This document shows, one piece after another, positions 38,428 through 47,484 of a stretch of 62,596 bases of DNA (position 1 is its first letter; every line of letters starts with the position of its first letter). The position numbers were made by a program, and so were the translations under genes. The DNA is from Legionella nautarum (GTDB taxonomy: Bacteria; Pseudomonadota; Gammaproteobacteria; Legionellales; Legionellaceae), in assembly GCF_001467895.1 (NCBI RefSeq), contig NZ_LNYO01000019.1, positions 1 to 62,596 on the forward strand. Reading direction: 5' to 3'. The notes beneath the pieces are model-generated. The model was not told the DNA's origin. It ran no database searches and worked only from the letters and a program-made list of their open reading frames with translations.

Positions 38428-38903
38428 GGCGCACCTCGTTGCTTGATCCAAGCTTTTGCGCAGCGAAACAAGGGCTCTAAATCCACGTTACTCGCCGGTT
38501 GATAGGGTGTTTCTAACAGATAAGCCCGCAGCTTGTTAAAATCGATTTTCTTTGAAGTCTTAGTCAAAAAATTAAGCCAAGCGTCACCCTGAAGACTCGC
38601 TACTTCTTCCCTAGGAAAATAAACCAAGGCCACACGACGCAATAATTCAGATATTTTCATACTACAAACTTGGCTATTAGGCTCATGTTGATATTCCTGC
38701 TTATAAGTCTCAAGTAATTGCAAAGCTTGACGTTTTGGTCTGCCATTGAGATAGGCACGCCGCGCTAGATAACTTAAAGCAGCGATAAGAAGTAAAACTA
38801 ACACGAGCAAGAGATACCATCCAGGTGCCAAAGGCCACCAACCAATGGGGCTAGGTAATTTAATATCATGTAACTTTGCCAAGATTGCTTGTGACTCAGC
38901 CAC
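38415..38903 (-). CDS. DUF4381 membrane protein of the Bat operon
   Basis: A 162-residue protein: a short N-terminal segment with IKLPSPIGWWPLAPGWY, one transmembrane helix (LLLVLVLLLIAALSYLARRAY) and a cytoplasmic helical domain. This is the DUF4381 pattern found between DUF58 and VWA genes of MoxR operons. The start is GTG at 38903, set by an exact AGGAGG six to ten bases upstream, and overlaps the DUF58 stop by eight bases. Function is unknown. Confidence 0.83.
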   Translation of the reverse strand: MAESQAILAKLHDIKLPSPIGWWPLAPGWYLLLVLVLLLIAALSYLARRAYLNGRPKRQALQLLETYKQEYQHEPNSQVCSMKISELLRRVALVYFPREEVASLQGDAWLNFLTKTSKKIDFNKLRAYLLETPYQPASNVDLEPLFRCAKAWIKQRGAPCLS

Positions 38904-39807
38904 GCGACCTCCTAGGAAAAGTCTGACGTACAACCTGCGGTAAATTTGCCTCGGCGGTCAATTGCACATATTGAATTTGCAAGCGCTTAAATTGCGCCTC
39001 TAAAAGAGCAATACGCTCTTCACAATATTTTTTATAACCTTGAGTAACCTCATGAATAGTTGTATCAAGCAACAGTTCTTGCTGCCCATCAGTGATCGCA
39101 TAATGTTGTGGTTTTGGGGGGGAAAGCTCCAAAGGATCGCAGATGTGATAAACCAAGACATCATTATGGTAGCGCAAGCGACTTAGATGTTGTTCGCTAT
39201 CAGCATCCATATTATAAAAATCGCTAATCAACACTAAAATACTACCTGGACGCATCACGCGACGAACACGAATTAGGGCATCACTTAAGGGTTTTGATTG
39301 AGCGCCATTATTCGCCACTCCTCTCTGCGTGTACTGGCTTAAAGACGCTAATAAAGGTAAAACCCCTGTTTCTCGACTACGAGGAGTGAATTCATTATGT
39401 TCTTTTGCTGAAAAAAATAAACCGCCTACGCGATCGCCCTGTTTTATTGCAGTCCAAGCGAGCATTGCGGCTAAACGGGCAGCAATGACCGATTTAAACG
39501 CTAATCGGGTACCAAAAAACATTGAGGGATTAAAATCGCTGAGAATAACAACCGGACGTTCTCTTTCTTCTTGATAAAGCTTAACATGGGGGCGGCCCGT
39601 ACGCGCTGTGACCCGCCATTCCATATGGCGAATTTCGTCACCGGCTTGATAATTGCGGGCCTCGGCAAAATCCATACCTCGGCCGCGTAATTTAGACAGA
39701 TGATTACCCGCCCGTATCGCGCTCCCCGTGGGTTTATAATTCACTCGTTGAGCATAACGCCTTAGAGCGATTAATTCATCCAGTTGAACTGTAACCCCTT
39801 CAGTCAT
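38896..39807 (-). CDS. DUF58 protein of the MoxR/Bat operon
   Basis: A 303-residue soluble protein of the DUF58 family. It has the marker RGMDFAEARNYQAGDEIRHM (about 40-59) followed by a VWA-like fold (VVILSDFNPSMFFG near 88; ILVLISDFYNMD near 195). DUF58 proteins almost always follow a MoxR ATPase and may be VWA-type adaptors for it. The gene begins nine bases after moxR. Confidence 0.9.
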   Translation of the reverse strand: MTEGVTVQLDELIALRRYAQRVNYKPTGSAIRAGNHLSKLRGRGMDFAEARNYQAGDEIRHMEWRVTARTGRPHVKLYQEERERPVVILSDFNPSMFFGTRLAFKSVIAARLAAMLAWTAIKQGDRVGGLFFSAKEHNEFTPRSRETGVLPLLASLSQYTQRGVANNGAQSKPLSDALIRVRRVMRPGSILVLISDFYNMDADSEQHLSRLRYHNDVLVYHICDPLELSPPKPQHYAITDGQQELLLDTTIHEVTQGYKKYCEERIALLEAQFKRLQIQYVQLTAEANLPQVVRQTFPRRSRG

Positions 39808-39815
39808 AGTGAATC

Positions 39816-40811
39816 CTAAGGCACTGCAACCAATCGCAGTAGGGAATCGATGAAATCATCGCTGGTTACTCCTTCTGCTTCTGCTTCAAAACTTAACAGA
39901 ATACGATGGCGCAGCACATCATGAGCAATCACATGAATATCTTCTGGTGTGACATAATTGCGGCCGGCTAACCAGGCATGTGCTTTTGCACAACGATCAA
40001 GGGCAATCGTTGCTCGGGGGCTTGCTCCAAAACGCACCCAACGCGCCAACTCATCGCTATAAACTGCCGGATTTCGTGTGGCGACGACTAGTTGGACCAA
40101 ATAATTTTCTAAAGCTTCACTCGTGTGGACTTGCAAGACTTGCTGCCTTGCATCAAATAAAGTCACTTGGCTCAAGGGCTGAATGGCTTGCGCTTGACTT
40201 CCTTCATCACCTGCCGCTTCTCGTCGAGCCAAGGTTAAAATGTCATATTCAATTTTTGCATCAGGATAACCAATGCGGACATACATTAAAAAACGGTCCA
40301 ACTGGGCTTCTGGTAAGGGATAAGTTCCTTCTTGTTCGATAGGGTTCTGTGTTGCCATCACTAAAAATAATTCCGGCAAAGGATAAGTTTTTCCACCAAT
40401 CGTCACCTGTCGCTCTGCCATTGCTTCTAACAACGCAGATTGTACTTTCGCAGGAGCGCGATTAATTTCATCAGCGAGAATGAGATGATGAAAAATAGGA
40501 CCGGGTTGAAAAACAAAAGAGCCATTTTCCGGGTGATAAACATCCGTTCCAGTCAAATCACCCGGCAGTAAATCGGGAGTAAATTGAATGCGATGGAAAT
40601 CACCTTCAACCACAGAGGACAATTCTTTCACAGCACGTGTTTTAGCAAGTCCTGGCGCCCCTTCTACCAATAAATGACCATCAGCAAGCAAAGCGATTAA
40701 TAAACGCGATACTAATCCTTTTTGTCCAAGAATGCGCCCATTAAGATACTCACTCAATTGTAAGAGTTGCTGTTGCACTGCTTGCGTTGAACTAAGATCT
40801 AACTGCTCCAT
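39816..40811 (-). CDS. moxR: MoxR-family AAA ATPase
   Basis: A 331-residue AAA+ chaperone-like ATPase. Walker A is EGAPGLAKT (about 50-58), Walker B is ILADEIN (about 110-116) and sensor 1 is VMATQNP (about 152-158); a C-terminal lid follows. MoxR proteins are thought to assemble or insert metal into VWA-containing complexes, here BatA, BatB and DUF58. I chose the ATG at 40811 (AAGG site); seven extra residues are possible. It heads the operon moxR-DUF58-DUF4381-batA-batB-TPR-batD; a TAATAT box lies just upstream in the minus strand. Confidence 0.94.
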   Translation of the reverse strand: MEQLDLSSTQAVQQQLLQLSEYLNGRILGQKGLVSRLLIALLADGHLLVEGAPGLAKTRAVKELSSVVEGDFHRIQFTPDLLPGDLTGTDVYHPENGSFVFQPGPIFHHLILADEINRAPAKVQSALLEAMAERQVTIGGKTYPLPELFLVMATQNPIEQEGTYPLPEAQLDRFLMYVRIGYPDAKIEYDILTLARREAAGDEGSQAQAIQPLSQVTLFDARQQVLQVHTSEALENYLVQLVVATRNPAVYSDELARWVRFGASPRATIALDRCAKAHAWLAGRNYVTPEDIHVIAHDVLRHRILLSFEAEAEGVTSDDFIDSLLRLVAVP

Positions 40812-41110
40812 TAAGTTTAACCTTGTGTGCAAAAAAATATTATCCTAACGTGAAACTAAACCAATGCCAAGACGGTTCTGAGTATGATCCCCGATTAGAT
40901 CTAAAAATTTGACCGTTCGGGAGAGTATGTAGAACACCTGGGCCCTGAATTAGCAGCCCTACCACTTAAATAGCTCCATAAACCTTAGGAGGCACCAGCG
41001 CATAAATTTCCCATTCATTTAGGCAGTGGTTATTCCCCACCCCATCGTTGAGCATAATAAGGCAGGGCAATTAGCCCTGAAAAGTATAAATCAATCAAAT
41101 AACCAGCGGA

Positions 41111-42064
41111 TTAAATATGATTTCTTAGCATTAACTCAGCAGGATAAGGAGATAAATAACTTTGATTCTCTAAATAGGGTTGCGGATAATGACTTAAATG
41201 ATGGTTAATTAGGGTAATGGGTACAATGAGAGGCAATAATCCCTGCCGATAATTATTGATAATGGTAACTAATTCCTGTTTATCATTTTTACTGAGAACT
41301 GATTTAAAATAGCCCAGGCAATGTTGTAAAACATTCGCATGCTTACTAGGTGTTGCAATTAAAGACAAAATCTTCATAAAGTTATCAATATATTCTGCTG
41401 CCAAAGCGGACAAATTTTTTTGCTTTACCTGGCTTACTAATTGTCCCAGCTCTCGACTTCTACTAGGATGATGAGCCATCAGCGTTAATTTATAACGGGT
41501 GTGAAACTTAACGAGCGCACTCGCTGTAAAATCGTTTTCGCAAGTGGTTTGCCAATCATGATAAATAAAAATTCTTTCAATAAAATTTTCACGCAGCTTC
41601 GGATCGTTTAATCGCCCTTCTTCTTCAATAGGTAAGCAGGGGAATTTTTCTGCCAGTACCTTGGCAAATAGACCCTGCCCTAATTTGGGCGCCACTCCTT
41701 TTTCTTGATATATTTTAACCCGCTTCAGGCCGCAGGTTGGCGATTGGCTTTTTAGTATATAACCACTGATATGAGTGAGTTGTTTCATCGCTGAACTAGC
41801 AAACTCCATCATCGCCTGACTGTGGTCTTGTTGCGGATTATTGACCTCGACAAGACGCGGGAATTTAGGATCACCCACCAAACGGATAGCCGGTCTCGGT
41901 ACGCCCAAACCAATTGCAACCTCAGGACAAATCGGTAGGAAATCAACATAATTGGCAAGAAGGTCGCATAAATAATTATTGCGCTTATCTCCTCCATTAA
42001 AGCGAACTTTTTCACCAATAAGGCAAGAAGAAACCCCAAGTAAAATACGTTTTTCCATCATCAT
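41111..42064 (-). CDS. YbgA-like DUF523/DUF1722 protein
   Basis: A 317-residue protein with an N-terminal DUF523 domain (LLGVSSCLIGEKVRFNGG, 8-25; FLPICPEVAIGLGVPRPAIRL; SPTCGL) and a C-terminal helical DUF1722 domain (from about 195, FHTRYKLTLMAHHPSRSRELG). E. coli YbgA has this fusion and is linked by position to the photolyase gene; here no phr is adjacent. The conserved Cys suggest a metal or redox role, but the activity is unknown. The first three codons are all ATG. Confidence 0.88.
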   Translation of the reverse strand: MMMEKRILLGVSSCLIGEKVRFNGGDKRNNYLCDLLANYVDFLPICPEVAIGLGVPRPAIRLVGDPKFPRLVEVNNPQQDHSQAMMEFASSAMKQLTHISGYILKSQSPTCGLKRVKIYQEKGVAPKLGQGLFAKVLAEKFPCLPIEEEGRLNDPKLRENFIERIFIYHDWQTTCENDFTASALVKFHTRYKLTLMAHHPSRSRELGQLVSQVKQKNLSALAAEYIDNFMKILSLIATPSKHANVLQHCLGYFKSVLSKNDKQELVTIINNYRQGLLPLIVPITLINHHLSHYPQPYLENQSYLSPYPAELMLRNHI

Positions 42065-42177
42065 TCCGCTTATAAATAAGTTAATGCAACAATTAGCATA
42101 TTAGTCTAAAATTCGCTAATTCTGAAAGCTCAACACTGGTAAATTATTTTTGCATAAACCCTAATAAAGGGAAAACC

Positions 42178-43341
42178 ATGAATATTATTATTGATGTTAC
42201 TCGGGTAGTTCGCCGTCGTATGAAAGGAATGACGGTAACGGGTATCGATCGGGTTGCTATCGCTTATATGCAATATTATCAATCTACCTCCTACGCGCTG
42301 GTACGCTGGTGGGGTCGCAGCTGGATCTTATCTCATGAAAAATCCAAAGAATTATTTACTAAGCTAGCTGCACCTTGCTCAAAATCAGCTGTAATGAAAA
42401 TTATTGGCAAAGGAATTCTTTCTTTTTCAAAGTTTAACAATAAAGGAAATACCTTTTTAATCAACACAGGGCATATTGGCCTTGGGCAATCCGATTATTT
42501 TCGGCTGACTCGCAAGTTAGATGTTAAACCTATTTTTTTTGTCCATGATTTAATTGCTATAGACTACCCTGAGTTTTGTGATCCAGGGGAAGACCTGAGG
42601 CATCGGCAAAAAATGGATTACATTTTAAAAATTGCATCGGGGGTAATTACTAATTCTGCTGCAACCCTCCAAGATTTACAGCGCTATGCTAAGTTAACCC
42701 ACCAAATGATGCCTCCCGCTAAAGTTGCTTTATTAGCATCCGGGATTCCTTTAAGCCCTCCTGGAGAGCGGCCTATCGGGAAACCGTATTTTGTCATTTT
42801 AAGTACCATCGAACCTCGTAAAAATCATATGTTACTACTGCAAATATGGCGCAGCTTAGCACAACGCTTAGGAGAACAAACCCCTCATCTCTTCGTCATT
42901 GGCTACCGCGGATGGCAATGCGAAAATGTGTTGGATCTATTGGATCGCTGCCGTTTGCTTAAGGGAGTGGTTACAGAAATTTCGGGCTGTGCAGATTATC
43001 AATTATTAAATTTTATTCACCATAGTCAAGCTTTATTAACTCCCTCGTTTATAGAAGGCTATGGTTTACCCTTAGTCGAATCGCTTGCTCTAGGGGTCCC
43101 CGTGATTGCCAGTGATTTACCTGTTTACCGAGAAATCGCCGGAGATATTCCTGACTATGTCGACCCTTTAGATGGAAAACGCTGGGAAGAGCTCATTATC
43201 AATTATGCACAGCCTAATAGCGCAAACAGGGCTGCTCAAATGATACGGTTGCAGCATTTTAAAAAGCCGACTTGGGATGATCATTTCCAGAAAGTGGACG
43301 ATTTTCTAGTAGAAAATGAGCTCGCGTCATCGCGAGCGTGA
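42178..43341 (+). CDS. Glycosyltransferase, GT4 family
   Basis: A 387-residue GT-B enzyme. The C-terminal half carries ILSTIEPRKNH (about 206-216, nucleotide-sugar contact) and SFIEGYGLPLVESLALGVPVIASD (about 285-308), with the EX7E pair of GT4 retaining transferases. The N-terminal half is divergent. It probably adds a sugar to an envelope polysaccharide, but no sugar cluster surrounds it. AAAGGGAAAACC precedes the ATG. Its last codons run into a palindromic stretch (GCTCGCG-TCAT-CGCGAGC, 43320-43337). Confidence 0.87.
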   Translation: MNIIIDVTRVVRRRMKGMTVTGIDRVAIAYMQYYQSTSYALVRWWGRSWILSHEKSKELFTKLAAPCSKSAVMKIIGKGILSFSKFNNKGNTFLINTGHIGLGQSDYFRLTRKLDVKPIFFVHDLIAIDYPEFCDPGEDLRHRQKMDYILKIASGVITNSAATLQDLQRYAKLTHQMMPPAKVALLASGIPLSPPGERPIGKPYFVILSTIEPRKNHMLLLQIWRSLAQRLGEQTPHLFVIGYRGWQCENVLDLLDRCRLLKGVVTEISGCADYQLLNFIHHSQALLTPSFIEGYGLPLVESLALGVPVIASDLPVYREIAGDIPDYVDPLDGKRWEELIINYAQPNSANRAAQMIRLQHFKKPTWDDHFQKVDDFLVENELASSRA

Positions 43342-43412
43342 GTTCTCCATGACCGGGCATTGCATTACTCATGCAGAGATCCCGGGCTATGCTCGGGATG
43401 ATTGGGAGAAGA
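43320..43412. repeat. Palindromic repeat stretch at the end of the glycosyltransferase gene
   Basis: Contains GCTCGCG-TCAT-CGCGAGC (43320-43337) and, further on, ATCCCGGGCTATGCTCGGGAT (43379-43399), a short hairpin of the common CCGGG type. The first hairpin encodes the final residues of the glycosyltransferase. Confidence 0.6.
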
Positions 43413-43432
43413 GGCGGGACGACATGGAATCA

Positions 43433-43873
43433 CTATTGATAATCTTTTTGCAACTCAAGTGGCATTAATTCTTGTATCCGCTCATAAAGTTCAATTATTT
43501 CAGCACAAAAAACTAATAATTGTTGTCGATCATCCCACAATTCGTAGTCAACCCCTTTACGAAAAGCATATTGCCGAGAAAGTTTTTTTAGTAACTGAAT
43601 ATCCTTATTGTCCAATCCCAGCTCGGAACTTAATTCAAGCAACTCGATGAGATTTTTGTGTTGATTGTTCGTTTTATAGTCATGAAGCAGATAGGCTTTC
43701 AACGTTAATTCAAACGCCGAATACATAAGGTTGACGGCAGGGGCCAATGTATCAATGACTCCTCGCCCAGAAAGGATTATTTCCGCATTATCTTGCAATA
43801 AATGCTCGGCGCAATAAGCATGCTGAGTCGCAATTTTAATCAATTCTAAAGGCGAATAATATTTTTTATCCAT
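43433..43873 (-). CDS. HEPN-like helical protein
   Basis: A 146-residue all-helical protein: YSPLELIKIATQHAYCAEHLL, a middle helix NLMYSAFELTLKAYLLHDYKT and two C-terminal helices. The pattern recalls HEPN-domain proteins (helices with A..AE...K..L spacing). The catalytic R-x4-6-H of HEPN ribonucleases is not visible, and no nucleotidyltransferase partner lies beside it. It ends in a palindromic region. The gene is probably real; function is unknown. Confidence 0.55.
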   Translation of the reverse strand: MDKKYYSPLELIKIATQHAYCAEHLLQDNAEIILSGRGVIDTLAPAVNLMYSAFELTLKAYLLHDYKTNNQHKNLIELLELSSELGLDNKDIQLLKKLSRQYAFRKGVDYELWDDRQQLLVFCAEIIELYERIQELMPLELQKDYQ

Positions 43874-43950
43874 TCATTTACCCAAAAACAAAGACAGGCG
43901 GTATAATACTCGCAATCGCCGTTTATTTCATCCGTTCCTAGTTCAGTGAT

Positions 43951-44910
43951 ATGCATTCTTTCTTCAATAGTCCACTATCGATAGGCTCCTTAAATTTAGC
44001 ACATCGTCTTATTCAAGGACCTTTGGCCGGGTTTAGTTGCGCTCCTTTCCGAACACTATTTGCGCAATTTATACCCCCGGCTTATTGTGTTTCGGAAATG
44101 ATTTCGGCCCATGATGTCATTCATAAGCATGCCCTGCATTCACGCTACTTACATCGCGCTGCCGATGAAGGGTTGCTCTGTTATCAAATTGCGGGCACCA
44201 ATCCGGTAATTATGGCGCAGGCAGCCGCTCGCCTTGAAACCATTGGTGCTGATTTGATCGACATTAATTGCGGCTGCCCTAAAACCAAAATTCGCAAAAA
44301 AGGGGCAGGTAGTGCTTTACTGGAAAAACCCGAGGAACTGCTGAGGATTGTTAGCGCAGTACGCAAAAGCATTAAAATTCCACTCACCGTTAAACTTCGT
44401 ATTTTGGGTAGTGAGTCTGATTTTAAGCTCGCTAAAACGATTGAAGAAGCTGGCGCCGATGCATTAATCATCCATGGTAGACGCTGGACTGAGGATTATG
44501 ATCAAGCTAATAACTGGGAGCAGATAGCACAAATAAAGCAGCAGGTAGTAACCATTCCTGTTATTGCCAACGGCGATATTTCTGAACACCAAAGTTTGCA
44601 AAAAGCCTTGAATCAAACTCACTGTGATGCCTTCATGATTTCTCGCGCAGGAACTGGTAAACCTTGGCTATATCAAGCTTTACTCAAGCAAGAAACTCTG
44701 CAAATCAGTACCAATGGATTAATTAGTCTTTTTATCCAACATCTACAAGGCTTGGCTGATTTAGAAAACGAATATAAGGCTTTATTACAAAGCAAATCGC
44801 TGGTTCGGTATTATTTCCGAAATCAACTCAACGCGAATCAATTACAGGTTTTTTATCGCTTGGACCAACTTGAGCAAATAGAACCCTGGCTTAGATCTAC
44901 TCTTGACTAA
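43951..44910 (+). CDS. tRNA-dihydrouridine synthase (DusC-type)
   Basis: An FMN enzyme reducing uridine to dihydrouridine in tRNA. The 319-residue protein has the Dus barrel: RLIQGPLAGFSCAPFR (about 18-33), DINCGCPKTKIRKKGAGSALL (catalytic Cys near 107), IIHGRRWTEDY (about 173-183), VIANGDI and a C-terminal helical RNA-binding part. The length and the GCPKTKIRKKGAGSAL loop are closer to DusC than to DusA or DusB, though subtype by eye is uncertain. Confidence 0.88.
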   Translation: MHSFFNSPLSIGSLNLAHRLIQGPLAGFSCAPFRTLFAQFIPPAYCVSEMISAHDVIHKHALHSRYLHRAADEGLLCYQIAGTNPVIMAQAAARLETIGADLIDINCGCPKTKIRKKGAGSALLEKPEELLRIVSAVRKSIKIPLTVKLRILGSESDFKLAKTIEEAGADALIIHGRRWTEDYDQANNWEQIAQIKQQVVTIPVIANGDISEHQSLQKALNQTHCDAFMISRAGTGKPWLYQALLKQETLQISTNGLISLFIQHLQGLADLENEYKALLQSKSLVRYYFRNQLNANQLQVFYRLDQLEQIEPWLRSTLD

Positions 44911-44972
44911 GTGCGATGCCAGTGCATAATGCCTACACTGTGTAGCTTTATGAAACATAACAGGAAAAATAA

Positions 44973-45485
44973 ATGTCTAAACTCAAAACAATTATCGGCC
45001 GGATTTTTTTTATGGGCCGATGGTTACAATTACCTCTTTACGTAGGTCTTTTAGTTATTTTAGCAGCCTATGTTTATCGTTATCTGATTGAATTATTTCA
45101 TCTTGTCATGAACATCAATGGCTTTAATGATACTCATATCATGTTGGGTGTTTTGGATCTCATTGATGTGGTCATGATTGCCAATTTACTGATCATGGTG
45201 GTACTTGGTGGTTATGAAACCTTCATCTCACGACTTGATTTAGATACTCATCCAGATCAACCCGAGTGGTTGGATCATTTAGATGCAGGCGCAATGAAAA
45301 TTAAACTTGCTCTGGCCTTAATTGGTATTTCATCCATTCATTTATTAAGAACTTTTATTGATCCAACGAAACAAACTAATTATACAGTGATGTGGCAGGT
45401 TGTTATTCATTTGACTTTGCTGCTGTCGGTACTTTCTATCGCGTTTGCAAATCGGTTATTGGTTAAAAGTCAGGAGGAGGCGTAA
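44973..45485 (+). CDS. UPF0114 (YqhA-like) membrane protein
   Basis: A 170-residue inner-membrane protein with about four transmembrane helices (18-38, 62-85, 110-130, 140-160). The signature IMLGVLDLIDVVMIANLLIMV with VVLGGYETFISRL is that of the UPF0114/YqhA family. Function is unknown. The ATG follows CAGGAAAAATAA. A truncated repeat starts within ten bases of the stop. Confidence 0.88.
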   Translation: MSKLKTIIGRIFFMGRWLQLPLYVGLLVILAAYVYRYLIELFHLVMNINGFNDTHIMLGVLDLIDVVMIANLLIMVVLGGYETFISRLDLDTHPDQPEWLDHLDAGAMKIKLALALIGISSIHLLRTFIDPTKQTNYTVMWQVVIHLTLLLSVLSIAFANRLLVKSQEEA

Positions 45486-45492
45486 CAACTAT

Positions 45493-45592
45493 CTTGAGGC
45501 TTTCGAAGGGAGGGGGCCTTTAACGACACTTCGAGATAGCGCTGCGCGCTTCCTCAGTGCGAACGGTATTAACAAAGCGATCAATGAACTAA
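45493..45592 (-). repeat. Partial MITE-like element (copy R4) touching the end of the SDR gene
   Basis: CTTCGAGATAGCGCTGCGCG, CCTCAGTGCGAACGG and AACAAAGCGATCAATGAACT are shared, in reverse, with the copy at 60.6 kb. The SDR stop codon (TAG, minus strand, 45589-45591) lies inside the element's flank ATTTAGTTCAT. Confidence 0.75.
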
Positions 45593-46338
45593 ATACTCCG
45601 CCCGCCATCGACAGCAAGAATCTGCCCAGTAATGAAAGAATTTTCCACCAACGCCAAGACCGCTTGCGCAATAAAATCCGGGTCGCCGTGGCGTTTTAAT
45701 GGTGTTTTGGCAATAATTTCCTTCTGTAACTCCAAAGAAATTGCATTTGCTTGCTCGGGCCAAGCAATCGCCCCGGGTGCAACCGCATTAACACGTACTT
45801 GTGGAGCAAATTCTCGCGCCAAGGCTTTTGTTTGCATGACCAGTGCCGCTTTCGTTTGACAATAGACGGCGTAGTCTTTGAGGGGCCTCTCTGCATGAAT
45901 ATCAGTCAGATTAATAATCGCCCCCTGCTGTTTTGCAAGATGTGGATAAGCCTCAAGACTAACTAGAAATGGCGCTTTTACATTAGTCGTGAATAGCGCA
46001 TCCCAAACACTCCCCTCAAAATGAGTTAACTCAGTACGGGTAAAAATTGAAGCATTATTTACCAAAAGATCCAACTGCCCCGCCCAGGCGATGGCCTCGG
46101 CAATCAAACGCTTCGCTGTCTCCTCCGCGCAAAGATCATATTGTAAAACAAGTGCTGTACAGGGACGTTGTTGATTGAGCAGGGCTGCTAAATTCTTCGC
46201 TTCGTCCGAGGAATGGTGACAATGAATGAGCACTTTAAAACCGGCCTGATGCAGTCGTTTAGCGATCGCAGCACCTATTCGTCGGCTTGCTCCAGTCACT
46301 AATGCGACTCTGACCGCTTGTTTATTGGCTTGATTCAA
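45589..46338 (-). CDS. Pteridine-reductase-type short-chain dehydrogenase
   Basis: A 249-residue SDR. The cofactor motif is VTGASRRIG (14-22), the TGxxxRxG form typical of pteridine reductases. The catalytic Y-x3-K is Tyr159/Lys163. The residue usually occupied by the catalytic Ser is Asp in NLTDIHAERPL (Asp146), again as in PTR1 and FolM. Such enzymes reduce dihydrobiopterin, dihydromonapterin or dihydrofolate with NADPH. It diverges from a midA-like and PTPS-like pair, which fits pterin metabolism. The final residues DGGRSI are followed by a stop supplied by repeat DNA. Confidence 0.85.
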   Translation of the reverse strand: MNQANKQAVRVALVTGASRRIGAAIAKRLHQAGFKVLIHCHHSSDEAKNLAALLNQQRPCTALVLQYDLCAEETAKRLIAEAIAWAGQLDLLVNNASIFTRTELTHFEGSVWDALFTTNVKAPFLVSLEAYPHLAKQQGAIINLTDIHAERPLKDYAVYCQTKAALVMQTKALAREFAPQVRVNAVAPGAIAWPEQANAISLELQKEIIAKTPLKRHGDPDFIAQAVLALVENSFITGQILAVDGGRSI

Positions 46339-46374
46339 GGTAATGTTCCTCGTTTTATAAATTTTAATCAGTTT

Positions 46375-47484
46375 ATGAGTTTATTAAAATCGATTCACAC
46401 TCAATTAGAGCAGAGCGATCTGCCTTTTGCTGAGTTTATGCAGCAAGCGCTCTATGCACCGTATTTTGGTTATTATAGTGCAGGATTACAAAAATTCGGT
46501 ATAAATGGCGATTTCATCACAGCCCCCGAATTAACGCCATTATTTGGACAAACGCTTGCCCATCAATGCAAAGAATTACTAGTAACGCTGTCCTCACCGG
46601 TTTTGTTTGAATTCGGCGCTGGTTCAGGACGTTTATGCGTTGATCTCTTAACCTCATTAGAGCGCATGGGCTGCTTGCCGCAAACTTATTATATCCTTGA
46701 AGTCAGTGCTAATTTACGTCAACGGCAGGCTGAGCTAATTCAACAAGAAATTCCGCATTTGTTTGATCGCCTAACCTGGCTAGAACGCTGGCCTGAACAA
46801 GCATTCAACGGCGTGATCATTGCCAATGAGGTACTTGATGCCATGCCTGTTCATCGCTTTTTACAAACGCCAGAAGGGATTCAGGAAAGTTTTATTCGCC
46901 TTAATGATCAAGGCGAGTTAATCGAAATTTTTAAACCTTGTACTAATCCACGGTTACTCGCTTATCTCGAAACTAATTTTCCCAAAGAGCAAGTCCCTTA
47001 TCTTTCTGAAGTGAATTTATTTATCGATGATTGGATCCTGCAGTGTTCTAAGATGCTCAATCAAGGCGCGATGTTTATCATTGATTATGGCTTCCCCAGG
47101 CATGAATATTATCACCCGGATCGCAATACCGGCACATTAATGTGCCACTATCACCATCAGGCACATACGAATCCACTCATTCATGTCGGCGAACAAGATA
47201 TTACTGCGCATGTGGATTTTACCCATCTCGCTGAAGCCGCTTATGCCGCCGGTTTTCATATTGCAGGCTACTGCAATCAAGCCTCTTTTTTGCTGGCTAA
47301 CGGTTTGCTAAGCTTATTGGAAAATCTGGCTGATGGGCCTGAACGATTGAAAACTCAGCAAGCGGTTAAACAACTCATTCAACCCAGTGAAATGGGCGAA
47401 TTGTTCAAGGTGATTGCCCTCACTAAACAAATAGAATTGACCTTAACTGGTTTTCAATTACAAGATAAACGAGCGAGTTTATGA
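46375..47484 (+). CDS. MidA-like SAM-dependent methyltransferase
   Basis: A 369-residue protein of the MidA/NDUFAF7 group (COG1565), a protein-arginine-methyltransferase-like family that in eukaryotes modifies a complex I subunit. Family marks: YYSAGLQKFGINGDFITAPELTP, FEFGAGSGRLCVDLL (SAM motif I), NEVLDAMPVHRF and FIIDYGFPRHEYYHPDR. I chose the ATG at 46375; the frame extends 19 codons upstream into the divergent SDR promoter. The bacterial role is unknown. Its stop overlaps the next start by four bases (ATGA). Confidence 0.88.
   Translation: MSLLKSIHTQLEQSDLPFAEFMQQALYAPYFGYYSAGLQKFGINGDFITAPELTPLFGQTLAHQCKELLVTLSSPVLFEFGAGSGRLCVDLLTSLERMGCLPQTYYILEVSANLRQRQAELIQQEIPHLFDRLTWLERWPEQAFNGVIIANEVLDAMPVHRFLQTPEGIQESFIRLNDQGELIEIFKPCTNPRLLAYLETNFPKEQVPYLSEVNLFIDDWILQCSKMLNQGAMFIIDYGFPRHEYYHPDRNTGTLMCHYHHQAHTNPLIHVGEQDITAHVDFTHLAEAAYAAGFHIAGYCNQASFLLANGLLSLLENLADGPERLKTQQAVKQLIQPSEMGELFKVIALTKQIELTLTGFQLQDKRASL

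Noticed and set aside
43402-43650. Plus-strand frame of 82 codons opposite the HEPN-like gene
   Set aside because: It begins in a palindromic stretch with no ribosome site. The opposite frame is longer and has a regular helical pattern.
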